The notes beneath the pieces are model-generated. The model did no database searches and had not been told where the DNA came from. It worked only from the letters and a program-made list of their open reading frames with translations. Positions 32,878 through 40,121 of a DNA stretch of 64,000 nucleotides are shown here, piece by piece. Every line of letters begins with the position of its first letter. The stretch's first letter is position 1. Origin of the DNA: an uncultured archaeon (GTDB lineage: Archaea > Nanobdellota > Nanobdellia > Pacearchaeales > GW2011-AR1); the NCBI GenBank assembly GCA_903866625.1, contig CAIPOI010000006.1, forward strand, positions 1 to 64,000, written 5' to 3'. Made by a program: the position numbers and the translations under genes.

Positions 32878-33270
32878 ATGGCATTTAAATTAATAACCGC
32901 ACACGAGTGTCACCCAGGATCAACAATCCTTATAGATGGTAATGCTTATGTCGTAAGAAGTAATGATATCAGTAAAACAGGTAAACATGGTTCTTCTAAG
33001 TGTAGAATTGAGGCAATAGCAGTAATCGATGATAAGAAAAAAATTATAGCTTGTCCTGGAGCAGATAGATTTGAGGTACCTATGATACAGAAAAAGAAAG
33101 CTCAAATTCTTTCAGTTAGTGGAGATATGGCTAATGTTATGGATCTTGAAAATTTTGAAACTTTAGATATCCCTATTGTTGAAGAATTAAAAGGACAACT
33201 TAATCCTGAAGACCAAGTTGAATTCATGATTATAGATGAAAAACAAAGAATAATTAAAAGAAAAATCTAA
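32878..33270 (+). CDS. Translation factor aIF5A
   Basis: This 130-residue protein has the hypusine loop SKTGKHGSSKCRIEA, with Lys36 as the expected modified residue. The N-terminal SH3-like domain and C-terminal OB-fold (ILSVSGDMANVMDLENFETL) are present. aIF5A helps the ribosome past stalling peptides and aids termination. A TATA box (CTTTATAAATC) lies about 25 bases before the ATG, so the message is leaderless. It is followed by L40e. Confidence 0.95.
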   Translation: MAFKLITAHECHPGSTILIDGNAYVVRSNDISKTGKHGSSKCRIEAIAVIDDKKKIIACPGADRFEVPMIQKKKAQILSVSGDMANVMDLENFETLDIPIVEELKGQLNPEDQVEFMIIDEKQRIIKRKI

Positions 33271-33282
33271 TTTTAAAATAAA

Positions 33283-33444
33283 ATGGCAAAACTACCCGCA
33301 GCACAAGCAAGATTGTTTAAGAATATATTTGTTTGCAAAGAATGCAAAGCAAAAATCAGAACAGAACCTATTAGAGTTATAAATGGAAAAGTTAAGTGCA
33401 GAAAGTGTAAAAGCTCTGCTTTGAGACCGATTAGGAAGAAATAA
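33283..33444 (+). CDS. rpl40e: Ribosomal protein L40e
   Basis: This 53-residue gene is too short for the track. It reads MAKLPAAQARLFKNIFVCKE and goes on to CKAKIRTEPIRVINGKVKCR KC. The four cysteines in two CxxC pairs bind zinc, as in archaeal L40e. It lies 12 bases after aIF5A and is part of the same message, joining two translation components. Confidence 0.93.
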   Translation: MAKLPAAQARLFKNIFVCKECKAKIRTEPIRVINGKVKCRKCKSSALRPIRKK

Positions 33445-33474
33445 TTTTAGAAAATAGGGGTGATTAAAAACAAT

Positions 33475-33912
33475 ATGGAGATAACTAACCCAAATTACGG
33501 AAAGATTATATTAATTCTTGGAGATTACTCTGTTGATGATTTTGGTAAACCCAGAAGTGTTAATGGAAGATTGGCTTTTGTTGAAAATCCCGGTGTTTTT
33601 TTTGGACCAAATCCTTCTACAGGCAAATATGATCTAGAAAGTTTTACATTTAGGCATTATGAACAAGGAGAAACTTGTACTATTGCAGGGCAATGTTTAG
33701 CAAGAGATACTCAGATAATTGATGAGACTAATATAGAAGCTTCTTTAACTAACGCATGGATAAACGGCTTGCATAAAAAAACAATTATACAAAGATTAAC
33801 TTATAGATTTAAAGATAAACCACAAGTGCCCCTCACTAGATTAAGAAATGAATTTAGAATCATCAAAAGAGTTAGAGATTCTTCTCTAAAGCCATTCCCT
33901 ACAGCAAAATAA
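33475..33912 (+). CDS. Hypothetical protein
   Basis: The track begins at a GTG (33460). The ATG at 33475 (MEITNPNYGKIILILGDYSV) is better placed and follows a GGGGTGA that may act as a ribosome site. The 145-residue soluble protein is beta-rich and ends with basic residues. It follows L40e by 30 bases, so may be cotranscribed with translation genes. Family not recognised. Confidence 0.55.
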   Translation: MEITNPNYGKIILILGDYSVDDFGKPRSVNGRLAFVENPGVFFGPNPSTGKYDLESFTFRHYEQGETCTIAGQCLARDTQIIDETNIEASLTNAWINGLHKKTIIQRLTYRFKDKPQVPLTRLRNEFRIIKRVRDSSLKPFPTAK

Positions 33913-33966
33913 TAATCCATAGTATATTTTAAAAACTCTTATTCTCAATAATAATTAGGTGTTAAA

Positions 33967-35373
33967 ATGAATATCTTTGTTTATGATTTAAGTTTTTTGA
34001 TTATATTTGGTTTAGCTGTTGCTTGGTTTCTCTATAAAAGAAAACAAAAACTAACAAAAGATGGCTGGATGTATTTGTATAAAACTTCGGTTGGATTGAA
34101 AGTTATAGACTACCTTGGAACTAAGAATAAAAAGTTGCTTAAATTTTTGAGTTATATCATTGTTGTAATGGGATATTTTCTTATGGTTATTATGATTTGG
34201 CTTATGTATGGCATGGTTAAAATTTTTATGAATCCTGCTTTTGTCCAAGCTATAAAAATTCCTCCCCTAATGCCCCTTATACCTTATCTTCCAGGAATAT
34301 TTCAAGTAACTTGGTTACCTCCTTTTTATTTTACTTATTGGATTATTGCTATAGCTTTAATTGCTATCTTTCATGAAGGTGCTCATGGAATATTCGCCAG
34401 ATTTAATAATGTAAAAATAAAATCAACAGGGTTTGGTTTTTTAGGTCCTTTCTTAGCTTTCTTTGTTGAACAAGATGATAAACAGATGCAGAAAAAGAAA
34501 ATATTCCCCCAACTAACTATTTTGGGTGCAGGAGTTTTTGCTAATGTCTTGCTGGGCATAATTTTCTTTTTTATTATGGCAGGATTTTTTAGTGTTGCTT
34601 ATGCTCCTGCAGGAGTAACCTTTAATACCTATGCTTATACAATTGCTCCATTAAATCAATTGAGTTCTACAAATTTAATTATAACCACGCCCCTAGGAAA
34701 TAATTATTCTAAAGTTAACTATCTAAATGAAAGCTATTTGTTAAGCGAAGAATCTCTTAATAATTCTCTACTCAGCAAGAATACTCAAGTAATAATCTAT
34801 CCTATTGAACCTGCAATAATTAATGATTTGAGGGGAACAATAATCAAAATAGATAATCAGACGATTAGACAATCTTCAGATATTGACAGTATCCTTAAAA
34901 CATTAAATCCTGGACAGAATATTAGCATAAAGACAAAGTATACTAATAATAGTTCAACCCAAGTTCTTGAATTTAATTTCACATTAGGTAAAGACTATAC
35001 TAATTCAAGCAGAGCAATTATGGGAATTGGAACTGTTCAGTATAAATCTTCAGGAGTTAGAGGATTTTTGACAAAAATGTTTTATTCCTTCAGAGACCCT
35101 AGCATAAACTATGAACCAAAAGCTAATCCGGAATTTACACTTTTTATTTACAATCTGTTTTGGTGGATTGTCCTTATCAACTTCAGCGTAGCTTTAACAA
35201 ATATGCTTCCTATGGGTATATTTGACGGTGGAAGATTTTTCTATCTTACAATTTTGGCAGTAACTCGAAAAGAAAAAATAGCTCAATTAACTTTTAAGTG
35301 GACAACAAGAATATTGCTCTTAATATTCCTAGCATTAATGCTACTCTGGGTTTGGGGAATGTTTCTTAGTTAA
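33967..35373 (+). CDS. Site-2 protease (M50 family) membrane metalloprotease
   Basis: The zinc motif HEGAH is at residues 136-140 inside a membrane helix, and the second metal motif NMLPMGIFDGGRFFY is near residue 415. Several spans, and a PDZ-like region between them (INDLRGTIIKIDNQTIRQ), complete the S2P layout. Such proteases cut membrane-bound regulators or signal peptide remnants inside the bilayer. Length 468. Starts near a TATA-like TTTTAAAAAC. Confidence 0.88.
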   Translation: MNIFVYDLSFLIIFGLAVAWFLYKRKQKLTKDGWMYLYKTSVGLKVIDYLGTKNKKLLKFLSYIIVVMGYFLMVIMIWLMYGMVKIFMNPAFVQAIKIPPLMPLIPYLPGIFQVTWLPPFYFTYWIIAIALIAIFHEGAHGIFARFNNVKIKSTGFGFLGPFLAFFVEQDDKQMQKKKIFPQLTILGAGVFANVLLGIIFFFIMAGFFSVAYAPAGVTFNTYAYTIAPLNQLSSTNLIITTPLGNNYSKVNYLNESYLLSEESLNNSLLSKNTQVIIYPIEPAIINDLRGTIIKIDNQTIRQSSDIDSILKTLNPGQNISIKTKYTNNSSTQVLEFNFTLGKDYTNSSRAIMGIGTVQYKSSGVRGFLTKMFYSFRDPSINYEPKANPEFTLFIYNLFWWIVLINFSVALTNMLPMGIFDGGRFFYLTILAVTRKEKIAQLTFKWTTRILLLIFLALMLLWVWGMFLS

Positions 35374-35575
35374 TCTGTTCTAAGAAATGAGCTTGTTCTA
35401 GTAGACTTAATTCTTGCTGAAAGCTCATCGGGCCAGCAACATCATAGGTTCCACATAATTGAGTTCTAAGAAAAGCTATTTTTGCACGAGTATCTTCTGG
35501 TTTTATTCCTCGCACAGCATACCATTTCTCATAAGTCTGTTTTAAGGCTTTCTGAAATCTTTCTTCTTCATACAT
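35366..35575 (-). CDS. Small hypothetical protein
   Basis: This 69-residue helical protein (MYEEERFQKALKQTYEKWYA) overlaps the end of the site-2 protease gene by eight bases in convergent orientation. A TATA-like TTTATAAATT about 25 bases before the ATG supports expression. Not recognised. Confidence 0.5.
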   Translation of the reverse strand: MYEEERFQKALKQTYEKWYAVRGIKPEDTRAKIAFLRTQLCGTYDVAGPMSFQQELSLLEQAHFLEQIN

Positions 35576-35635
35576 AATCTAACTTAGGCTTTTTAATTTA
35601 TAAAGATTTATATAACAAAAGTAAATCATTAAGAT

Positions 35636-36622
35636 ATGATATCACCTGAAAATCTAAAACTATTGAAAAGGCAGAAATATAGAGTAGCCGGAAAACACTC
35701 TGCTGTTCAAATATGTAGATGGACTAAAAATTCTCTTACTGGGAAAGGAGAATGTTATAAATATCAGTTTTATGGAATTCCTAGCTGGAGATGCTGTGAG
35801 ATTTCTCCTGCTGCTGTTTGGTGTGATAATCATTGTTTGCATTGTTGGCGAGCGATAGAAGCAACTCAAGGCAATAAAATGCCAACAAAAGACATTGACT
35901 CCCCAAAGAAAATAATTGAAGAGTGTATAAAAGGTAGGAAACTTCTTATGTCTGGTTTTGGCGGACATGATACTCTTAATTCAAAAAGATATAAAGAAGC
36001 TCAAGAGCCAAGTCATTTTGCTATAAGTCTTATTGGAGAACCAACCCTCTATCCAAAAATAGGCGAGATGATAGCAGAATTAAGAAAAGATGCAAGAACG
36101 AGTTTTATTGTAAGTAATGGTTTACATCCTGAAGTTTTTAAAAAGCTTGATAAGAAAAAACAGTTGCCAACTCAGCTATATATCTCTCTAAACTCCAGTA
36201 ATAAAGAAGAATATGATGCTTGGCATAAATCTTCTAAGAAAAATGCTTGGAAAATTTATAATAAAAGTTTAGATTTAATGAATAAATTTACTAAAAAAGG
36301 TAAAAGAACAATTCTTAGAATGACTATTGCGCGAGATAAAAATATTGATGAAAAACATATAAAAGAGTTTGCGAGCATAATAAAAAAAGCAAATCCTCTT
36401 TTTGTTGAAATCAAGAGTTATATGCCTTTGGGATATGCAAGAGCAAGAATGGGCTATGATGCTATGCTTACTAATGTTGAAATTAGAAAGTTTTCTCGTG
36501 CTCTTGCAAAAGAACTTGGTAAATCCTATGGGATTTTGGATGAGCACTATCCTTCAAGAATATGTTTGGTTGGAAAGAAGAAAGATAAGAAGAGAATGAA
36601 GATAAAAACTAAGGAGATATAG
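35636..36622 (+). CDS. taw1: Taw1 / TYW1 4-demethylwyosine synthase
   Basis: This radical SAM enzyme forms the tricyclic wyosine base at position 37 of tRNA-Phe. The iron-sulfur motif CDNHCLHCWR (CX3CX2C) is near residue 63, with an extra upstream CCEISPAAVW. The family phrase AISLIGEPTLYPKIGEMI and KSYMPLGYARARMGYD follow. Length 328 is normal for the archaeal form, which lacks the flavodoxin domain of eukaryotes. It is next to the ArsR/ISC unit, which supplies clusters, but with a separate promoter. Confidence 0.92.
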   Translation: MISPENLKLLKRQKYRVAGKHSAVQICRWTKNSLTGKGECYKYQFYGIPSWRCCEISPAAVWCDNHCLHCWRAIEATQGNKMPTKDIDSPKKIIEECIKGRKLLMSGFGGHDTLNSKRYKEAQEPSHFAISLIGEPTLYPKIGEMIAELRKDARTSFIVSNGLHPEVFKKLDKKKQLPTQLYISLNSSNKEEYDAWHKSSKKNAWKIYNKSLDLMNKFTKKGKRTILRMTIARDKNIDEKHIKEFASIIKKANPLFVEIKSYMPLGYARARMGYDAMLTNVEIRKFSRALAKELGKSYGILDEHYPSRICLVGKKKDKKRMKIKTKEI

Positions 36623-36644
36623 TTCCTTCACAACCTTTAAATAC

Positions 36645-36668
36645 TCATATGAAATTATATTCATATGA
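36645..36668. promoter_or_regulatory. ArsR-type operator between TATA box and start
   Basis: CATATGAA-ATTATA-TTCATATG (36646-36667) is a perfect 8+6+8 inverted repeat, close to the classical ArsR/SmtB operator layout. It covers the region just after the TATA box (CTTTAAATAC, 36634-36643) and includes the ATG of the regulator itself at 36665. Bound repressor would block transcription initiation of the whole ArsR-IscS-DUF1858-IscU unit. Also readable as two TCATATGA sites. Confidence 0.7.
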
Positions 36669-36997
36669 AGATAAATCAAAAGAATAAAGAAAACAACAAA
36701 TATCATTTCTTTTTTGGAAATCTTGCAAATCCTCTGAGGGTCGAGATAATAACTCTATTGAAAAAGAAAGAAATGTCTGTAACAGAACTTGGAAAGGCGA
36801 TTAATGTAGAACAAAGCAAACTAAGCCACGCTCTTGCTAATCTAAGAAGATGCAACTTAGTTAAAACTAAAAGAGAAGGAAAGCAAATAATATATTCGCT
36901 TAATAAAAAAACTCTTTTGCCCATACTTGAAATTATAGATAATCATTCAACACTAAATTGTGGGGGAAATTGTGCTGAGTGTAAAATTCAACACTGA
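36665..36997 (+). CDS. ArsR-family winged-helix repressor
   Basis: This 110-residue protein has the ArsR winged helix: FGNLANPLRVEIITLLKKKE, then the recognition helix VEQSKLSHALANLRRCNLV and wing TKREGKQIIYSL. A C-terminal cysteine cluster, NCGGNCAECKIQH, may bind metal, an Fe-S cluster or react with thiols, making it a sensor. It heads the ISC-like operon and starts inside its own likely operator. Its role as repressor of Fe-S assembly is inferred from the operator and order. Confidence 0.85.
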   Translation: MKINQKNKENNKYHFFFGNLANPLRVEIITLLKKKEMSVTELGKAINVEQSKLSHALANLRRCNLVKTKREGKQIIYSLNKKTLLPILEIIDNHSTLNCGGNCAECKIQH

Positions 36998-37003
36998 TTT
37001 ATT

Positions 37004-38317
37004 ATGGATCAACAGATAATATACCTGGATAATGCTGCTACAACAAAAGTCGATGAAAAGGTTGTAAAAGCAATGCTCCCTTATTTTTCAGAAAAATATG
37101 GAAATGCTTCGTCTATGCATAATTTTGGAAGGCTTGCTAGAGAAGCCGTAGATAATTCTAGAAAAATCATTGCTAAATCTCTAAATGCAAATGAAGAAGA
37201 GATTTATTTTACTTCTGGGGGGACTGAAAGTAATAATCTAGCATTAAAGGGATTATTCTTGGCTAATAAAAGTTCTGGCAAAAATCATATTATCACTACA
37301 AAAATAGAACATGATTGTATTTTACAGACTTGTAGGTGGCTAGAAAAACAAGGAGCTAAAATAACCTATATTGACGTAGACAAACATGGATTAGTTAATC
37401 CCCTAGACATTACAAAAGCAATAACTCCAAACACCCTTGTAGTAAGTATAATCCAAGGCAATAATGAAATTGGAACCTTACAAGATACAGCAGAAATAGG
37501 CAGAATATGTAAATCTAAAGGAGTTTATTTTCATATTGATGCTTGCCAGAGTTTTACCAAGTCATTTATAGATGTTGAAAAACAAAATCTAGACCTAGTA
37601 ACAATTAATGCTCATAAAATTCATGGTCCAAAGGGTGTTGGAGCTTTATATGTAAGAAAAGGAGTAAATATACAAGCCATACAAAACGGAGGAGGACATG
37701 AACATGGTTTAAGAAGTGGGACTGAAAATGTTCCTGGAATTGCGGGGTTTGGTAAGGCTGTAGAAATTGCAGATAAAAAACAATTAAAAAATATAGAAAA
37801 ACTTAGAGATTATCTAATAAAGAATATTCTTAAGATACCTCGAACAAGATTAAATGGCGCAAGTAAAGAAAGATTATGTAATAATGTAAATATTTCATTT
37901 AGAGACATAGAAGGAGAAGCTATTGCAAGCCATCTTGAAAATTATGGCATCATTGTTTCAACAGGTTCTGCCTGTGCAAGCCATACACTAAAGAAGAGTC
38001 ATGTTTTGAGAGCGATAGGTTTAAATGATTTAGAAATAAATAGTTCTATAAGAATAAGTTTAAGCAAATTTACCACAAAAAAAGAAATCGATAAACTTAT
38101 TCGGGTTTTACCTAGTATAGTTAATACGCTTAGAACTATGAGCCCTGTTGCAAACAATCAAATAAATAGAAAAGGAGGCAAAATGACAAAGATAAAAGAT
38201 AAGTTTACAGAGTTTGCTGGATCTTTTAAAAATGAAGGCGAATTCGAAGAAGAACTTGAAGAAGAAGGGTTAGATCCTGAAGAAGTAGAAAATAAACATT
38301 TTGAAGAAGAGAATTAA
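37004..38317 (+). CDS. iscS: Cysteine desulfurase IscS/NifS with an extra acidic tail
   Basis: The PLP lysine sits in NAHKIHGPKGVGALY and the catalytic cysteine in STGSACASH. The start IYLDNAATTKVDEKVVKAML is typical. It takes sulfur from cysteine for Fe-S clusters and tRNA thiolation. The usual IscS end is near LRTMSP (about residue 383). A tail of about 54 residues follows, RKGGK and then an acidic segment, which is not part of the family. Inside it is a strong ribosome site and ATG (see next entry). It starts six bases after arsR. Confidence 0.92.
   Translation: MDQQIIYLDNAATTKVDEKVVKAMLPYFSEKYGNASSMHNFGRLAREAVDNSRKIIAKSLNANEEEIYFTSGGTESNNLALKGLFLANKSSGKNHIITTKIEHDCILQTCRWLEKQGAKITYIDVDKHGLVNPLDITKAITPNTLVVSIIQGNNEIGTLQDTAEIGRICKSKGVYFHIDACQSFTKSFIDVEKQNLDLVTINAHKIHGPKGVGALYVRKGVNIQAIQNGGGHEHGLRSGTENVPGIAGFGKAVEIADKKQLKNIEKLRDYLIKNILKIPRTRLNGASKERLCNNVNISFRDIEGEAIASHLENYGIIVSTGSACASHTLKKSHVLRAIGLNDLEINSSIRISLSKFTTKKEIDKLIRVLPSIVNTLRTMSPVANNQINRKGGKMTKIKDKFTEFAGSFKNEGEFEEELEEEGLDPEEVENKHFEEEN
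38183..38317 (+). CDS. Nested small acidic reading frame at the end of iscS
   Basis: In frame with iscS, AAAGGAGGCAAAATG gives a near-perfect Shine-Dalgarno and ATG at 38183. From there 44 residues follow (MTKIKDKFTEFAGSFKNEGE and then an acidic end). The same GGAGGCAAA-type site before an ATG marks normal gene starts elsewhere in this window. The segment may be a separate small protein whose upstream stop codon was lost, giving a fusion, or an internal start that makes both forms. No family is recognised. Confidence 0.45.
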   Translation: MTKIKDKFTEFAGSFKNEGEFEEELEEEGLDPEEVENKHFEEEN

Positions 38318-38320
38318 CAT

Positions 38321-38566
38321 ATGAAAACTAAAAGAAAAATCACCCCTAGTAAGAAGAGTGCTAAATCAAAAATAAATAAGAACTCTAGTTTTTCAGAATT
38401 GCTTGAAAAGCACCCGGAACTTGCACATACCCTATCAGAAGAGGGCATGCATTGTGCGGGTTGCCCATTTGCAGCTAGGGAAAGTTTAGAACAAGGAGCA
38501 TTAGCTCACGGGATTAATCCAGAAAAACTTGTAAAGAAATTAAATAAAAAGGTAAAGAAAAAATAA
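38321..38566 (+). CDS. DUF1858-domain redox protein
   Basis: This 81-residue protein has a basic start and then the DUF1858 domain: FSELLEKHPELAHTLSEEGM with the conserved CAGCPFAARESL. The CxGC pair is a redox or metal-binding site known from hybrid-cluster-protein-associated domains. Placed between iscS and iscU, it may carry sulfur or sense redox state. It starts three bases after the iscS stop. Confidence 0.85.
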   Translation: MKTKRKITPSKKSAKSKINKNSSFSELLEKHPELAHTLSEEGMHCAGCPFAARESLEQGALAHGINPEKLVKKLNKKVKKK

Positions 38567-38567
38567 T

Positions 38568-38978
38568 ATGGAAAACGCACAATATGAAAAGAAAGTTATG
38601 AAGAGATTCTTTAATCCAAAATATGCTGGAGAAATAAAAAACCCCAGTGCGGTTGGACAGGTAGGAAATGCAGCCTGCGGAGATATCATGAGGGTTTTTA
38701 TTAAAGTTGAAGCCGATAAAAAAACTAAGAAAGAAAAAATCAAAGACATCAAATTCAAAACAATGGGCTGTGTTGCGGCAATAGCCTCCTCGGATGCAGT
38801 TTGTGAGATTGCCAAGGGAAAAACCATTAGTGATGCTAAAAAAATAACCAAAAAGGATATTTTGAAGAAGGTTGGAAAACTTCCACAGATAAAACACCAT
38901 TGTTCAATTTTGGGTGAAGAAGCTTTGTTAAAGGCTATAGAAAATTATGAACTAAGAACTAAACTTCATAAGGCTTAA
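38568..38978 (+). CDS. iscU: Fe-S scaffold protein IscU/NifU-N
   Basis: This 136-residue protein has the three scaffold cysteines in their contexts: NAACGDIM, KTMGCVAAIASSDAV, and IKHHCSILGEEAL. It assembles new Fe-S clusters from sulfur delivered by IscS. It starts one base after the DUF1858 gene, which makes a tight arsR-iscS-DUF1858-iscU operon. Length is usual. Confidence 0.93.
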   Translation: MENAQYEKKVMKRFFNPKYAGEIKNPSAVGQVGNAACGDIMRVFIKVEADKKTKKEKIKDIKFKTMGCVAAIASSDAVCEIAKGKTISDAKKITKKDILKKVGKLPQIKHHCSILGEEALLKAIENYELRTKLHKA

Positions 38979-39001
38979 AAACAAAAAATAAATCTAAAAA
39001 T

Positions 39002-39475
39002 ATGGAAAATAAGAAAGTAGGGTACTTAATCGAAGGAATTGCCTTAGCTATACTAGTTATAATATTTGCATTTAATCAAGGTTTAAGAAAAATAGTTGAT
39101 GCTACTTGTTCTCATGGGCCTAGCTGCACTATGTATGATACTATAAACCTTCAAACTTGGATAAGTCTTGCAGTGGTTTTAGTCTTAATTGCAATAGGTT
39201 TATTTTTAATATTTTCAAAACAAGAGATTAAAATTGTAAACAAAAAAGTAAAAGATGAAAAGAAAAAGATTAATTTAGATGGATTGGATGCTAAAGAAAA
39301 AGAAGTAGTAAAGTTAATTCAAGAATCTAATGGGGCAATATTTCAAGCAGAATTAATGGAAAAACTTGGTGTTGGAAAAGTAGGAATAACTAGAATGCTA
39401 GATAAGCTAGAAGCAAAACAAATTATAGAAAGAAAAAGAAGAGGAATGAATAATATCGTTGTTCTAAAGAGTTAA
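39002..39475 (+). CDS. Membrane protein with C-terminal winged helix
   Basis: This 157-residue protein has two membrane spans (about 8-25 and 53-71). The short loop between them has two cysteines, CSHGPSC, probably outside. The cytosolic part ends in a MarR-like winged helix (LDAKEKEVVKLIQESNGAIF, then VGITRMLDKLEAKQIIERKR). The topology suggests a one-component membrane regulator that senses an outside redox or metal signal by the cysteines. It follows iscU by 23 bases. Sensing is inference. Confidence 0.75.
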   Translation: MENKKVGYLIEGIALAILVIIFAFNQGLRKIVDATCSHGPSCTMYDTINLQTWISLAVVLVLIAIGLFLIFSKQEIKIVNKKVKDEKKKINLDGLDAKEKEVVKLIQESNGAIFQAELMEKLGVGKVGITRMLDKLEAKQIIERKRRGMNNIVVLKS

Positions 39476-39492
39476 TTATTAAATTTTAAATG

Positions 39493-39506
39493 TGAAACTA
39501 GTTTCA
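39493..39506. promoter_or_regulatory. Perfect 14-bp palindrome upstream of the Cys-rich gene
   Basis: TGAAACTAGTTTCA is a perfect palindrome about 25-40 bases upstream of a TATA-like TTATAAAAA (39534-39542). It is a good candidate binding site for the membrane winged-helix regulator encoded just before it or for the ArsR protein, though the sequence differs from the ArsR operator. An upstream position would suit activation or looping. Confidence 0.5.
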
Positions 39507-39551
39507 TCAAAGAGGTTATAATAAGTTTTTTATTATAAAAATTAATTAAAA

Positions 39552-39576
39552 GAAGTTTCTTTATGAAAGAAGCTTC
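39552..39576 (+). promoter_or_regulatory. Strong hairpin in the leader of the Cys-rich gene
   Basis: GAAGTTTCTTT (39552-39562) and AAAGAAGCTTC (39566-39576) pair over 11 bp with one G-U and a 3-base loop. It lies between the TATA box and the Shine-Dalgarno AGGAGGT (39599-39605) of the Cys-rich gene. It could stabilise the message or control access to the ribosome site. Confidence 0.5.
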
Positions 39577-39608
39577 AAGTAAGAAATTAAATGAAACAGG
39601 AGGTAAAA

Positions 39609-39914
39609 ATGAAAACATATACAATTATCGCAATCGCACTATTGCTTGTTGCTATTATAGCTGCAGGAGTTTATGCGATCAACCTTAAGGGGACAGATGT
39701 AGTAATAACTACTAAGAGCTGCGGAAGTGCTTCATGCAATGGAAGTTGTACTGCTGAAAATAATTGCGGTTCTTCAAGTTGCGGAGCTACAACTGGCGGA
39801 GCTTGTACTTGCGGCCAAGGTAGCTGTGGAGGTTCTTGTACAACAGGGAATACTTGCAGTTCAAGCACATGTGGAGCTAAAGTTGGCGGAAGCTGTGGTT
39901 GCAGTAAAGCCTAA
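39609..39914 (+). CDS. Membrane-anchored cysteine-rich repeat protein
   Basis: The ATG at 39609 (MKTYTIIAIALLLVAIIAAG) follows AGGAGGTAAAA, so it is preferred over the track start at 39591. A signal or anchor helix (residues 4-23) precedes a Gly/Ser/Thr linker and about 60 residues with 13 cysteines. Two near-repeats are visible: GSCTAENNCGSSSCGATTGG and GGSCTTGNTCSSSTCGAKVG. The pattern resembles small metallothionein-like or disulfide-rich surface proteins. Its place after the Fe-S operon and its special promoter suggest metal binding, which is unproven. Confidence 0.7.
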   Translation: MKTYTIIAIALLLVAIIAAGVYAINLKGTDVVITTKSCGSASCNGSCTAENNCGSSSCGATTGGACTCGQGSCGGSCTTGNTCSSSTCGAKVGGSCGCSKA

Positions 39915-39945
39915 TTAAGATTTATTTGTTTTTTTATTTTTTTAA
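39913..39945 (+). terminator. T-rich terminator after the Cys-rich gene
   Basis: After the stop come runs TTTGTTTTTTTATTTTTTTAAG on the coding strand, the oligo-T pattern that stops archaeal RNA polymerase. It separates the Fe-S/Cys-rich unit from the L1 operon. Confidence 0.65.
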
Positions 39946-39986
39946 GAACGAGGAGTAAGCTTTAAAAATTGTCATTTTTTAACTCA

Positions 39987-40003
39987 TTCGCCTAACGGGC
40001 GAA
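39987..40003. repeat. Hairpin just upstream of the L1 operon promoter
   Basis: TTCGCC-TAACG-GGCGAA is a GC-rich 6-bp inverted repeat in an otherwise AT-rich gap, ending two bases before the L1 operon TATA box (TTTAAAAA, 40006-40013). It may be an operator beside the BRE, or a backup terminator for the upstream gene. Confidence 0.45.
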
Positions 40004-40005
40004 GA

Positions 40006-40121
40006 TTTAAAAACCCCAATAATCAATAGATTTTGTCACACTACATCGTTAAACCCTTATTCTGGGCAAAAACGCATAGGTAGTAGACAATTAAAGCTTA
40101 GAAAATAAACATAAGAAAAAC
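40006..40121 (+). promoter_or_regulatory. Promoter and foldable leader of the L1-L10-L12 operon
   Basis: TATA box TTTAAAAA at 40006-40013 predicts a start near 40035 and a leader of about 87 bases. ACTAC (40040-40044) pairs with GTAGT (40080-40084), enclosing CCC/GGG (40054-40066). L1 is known to repress its own operon in bacteria and methanogens by binding an mRNA copy of its rRNA site, so this element is a candidate L1 target. I could not match it base for base to the 23S site. Confidence 0.45.

Noticed and set aside
39727-39918. 63-aa and 65-aa ORFs overlapping the Cys-rich gene
   Set aside because: Alternative frames of a repetitive coding sequence.
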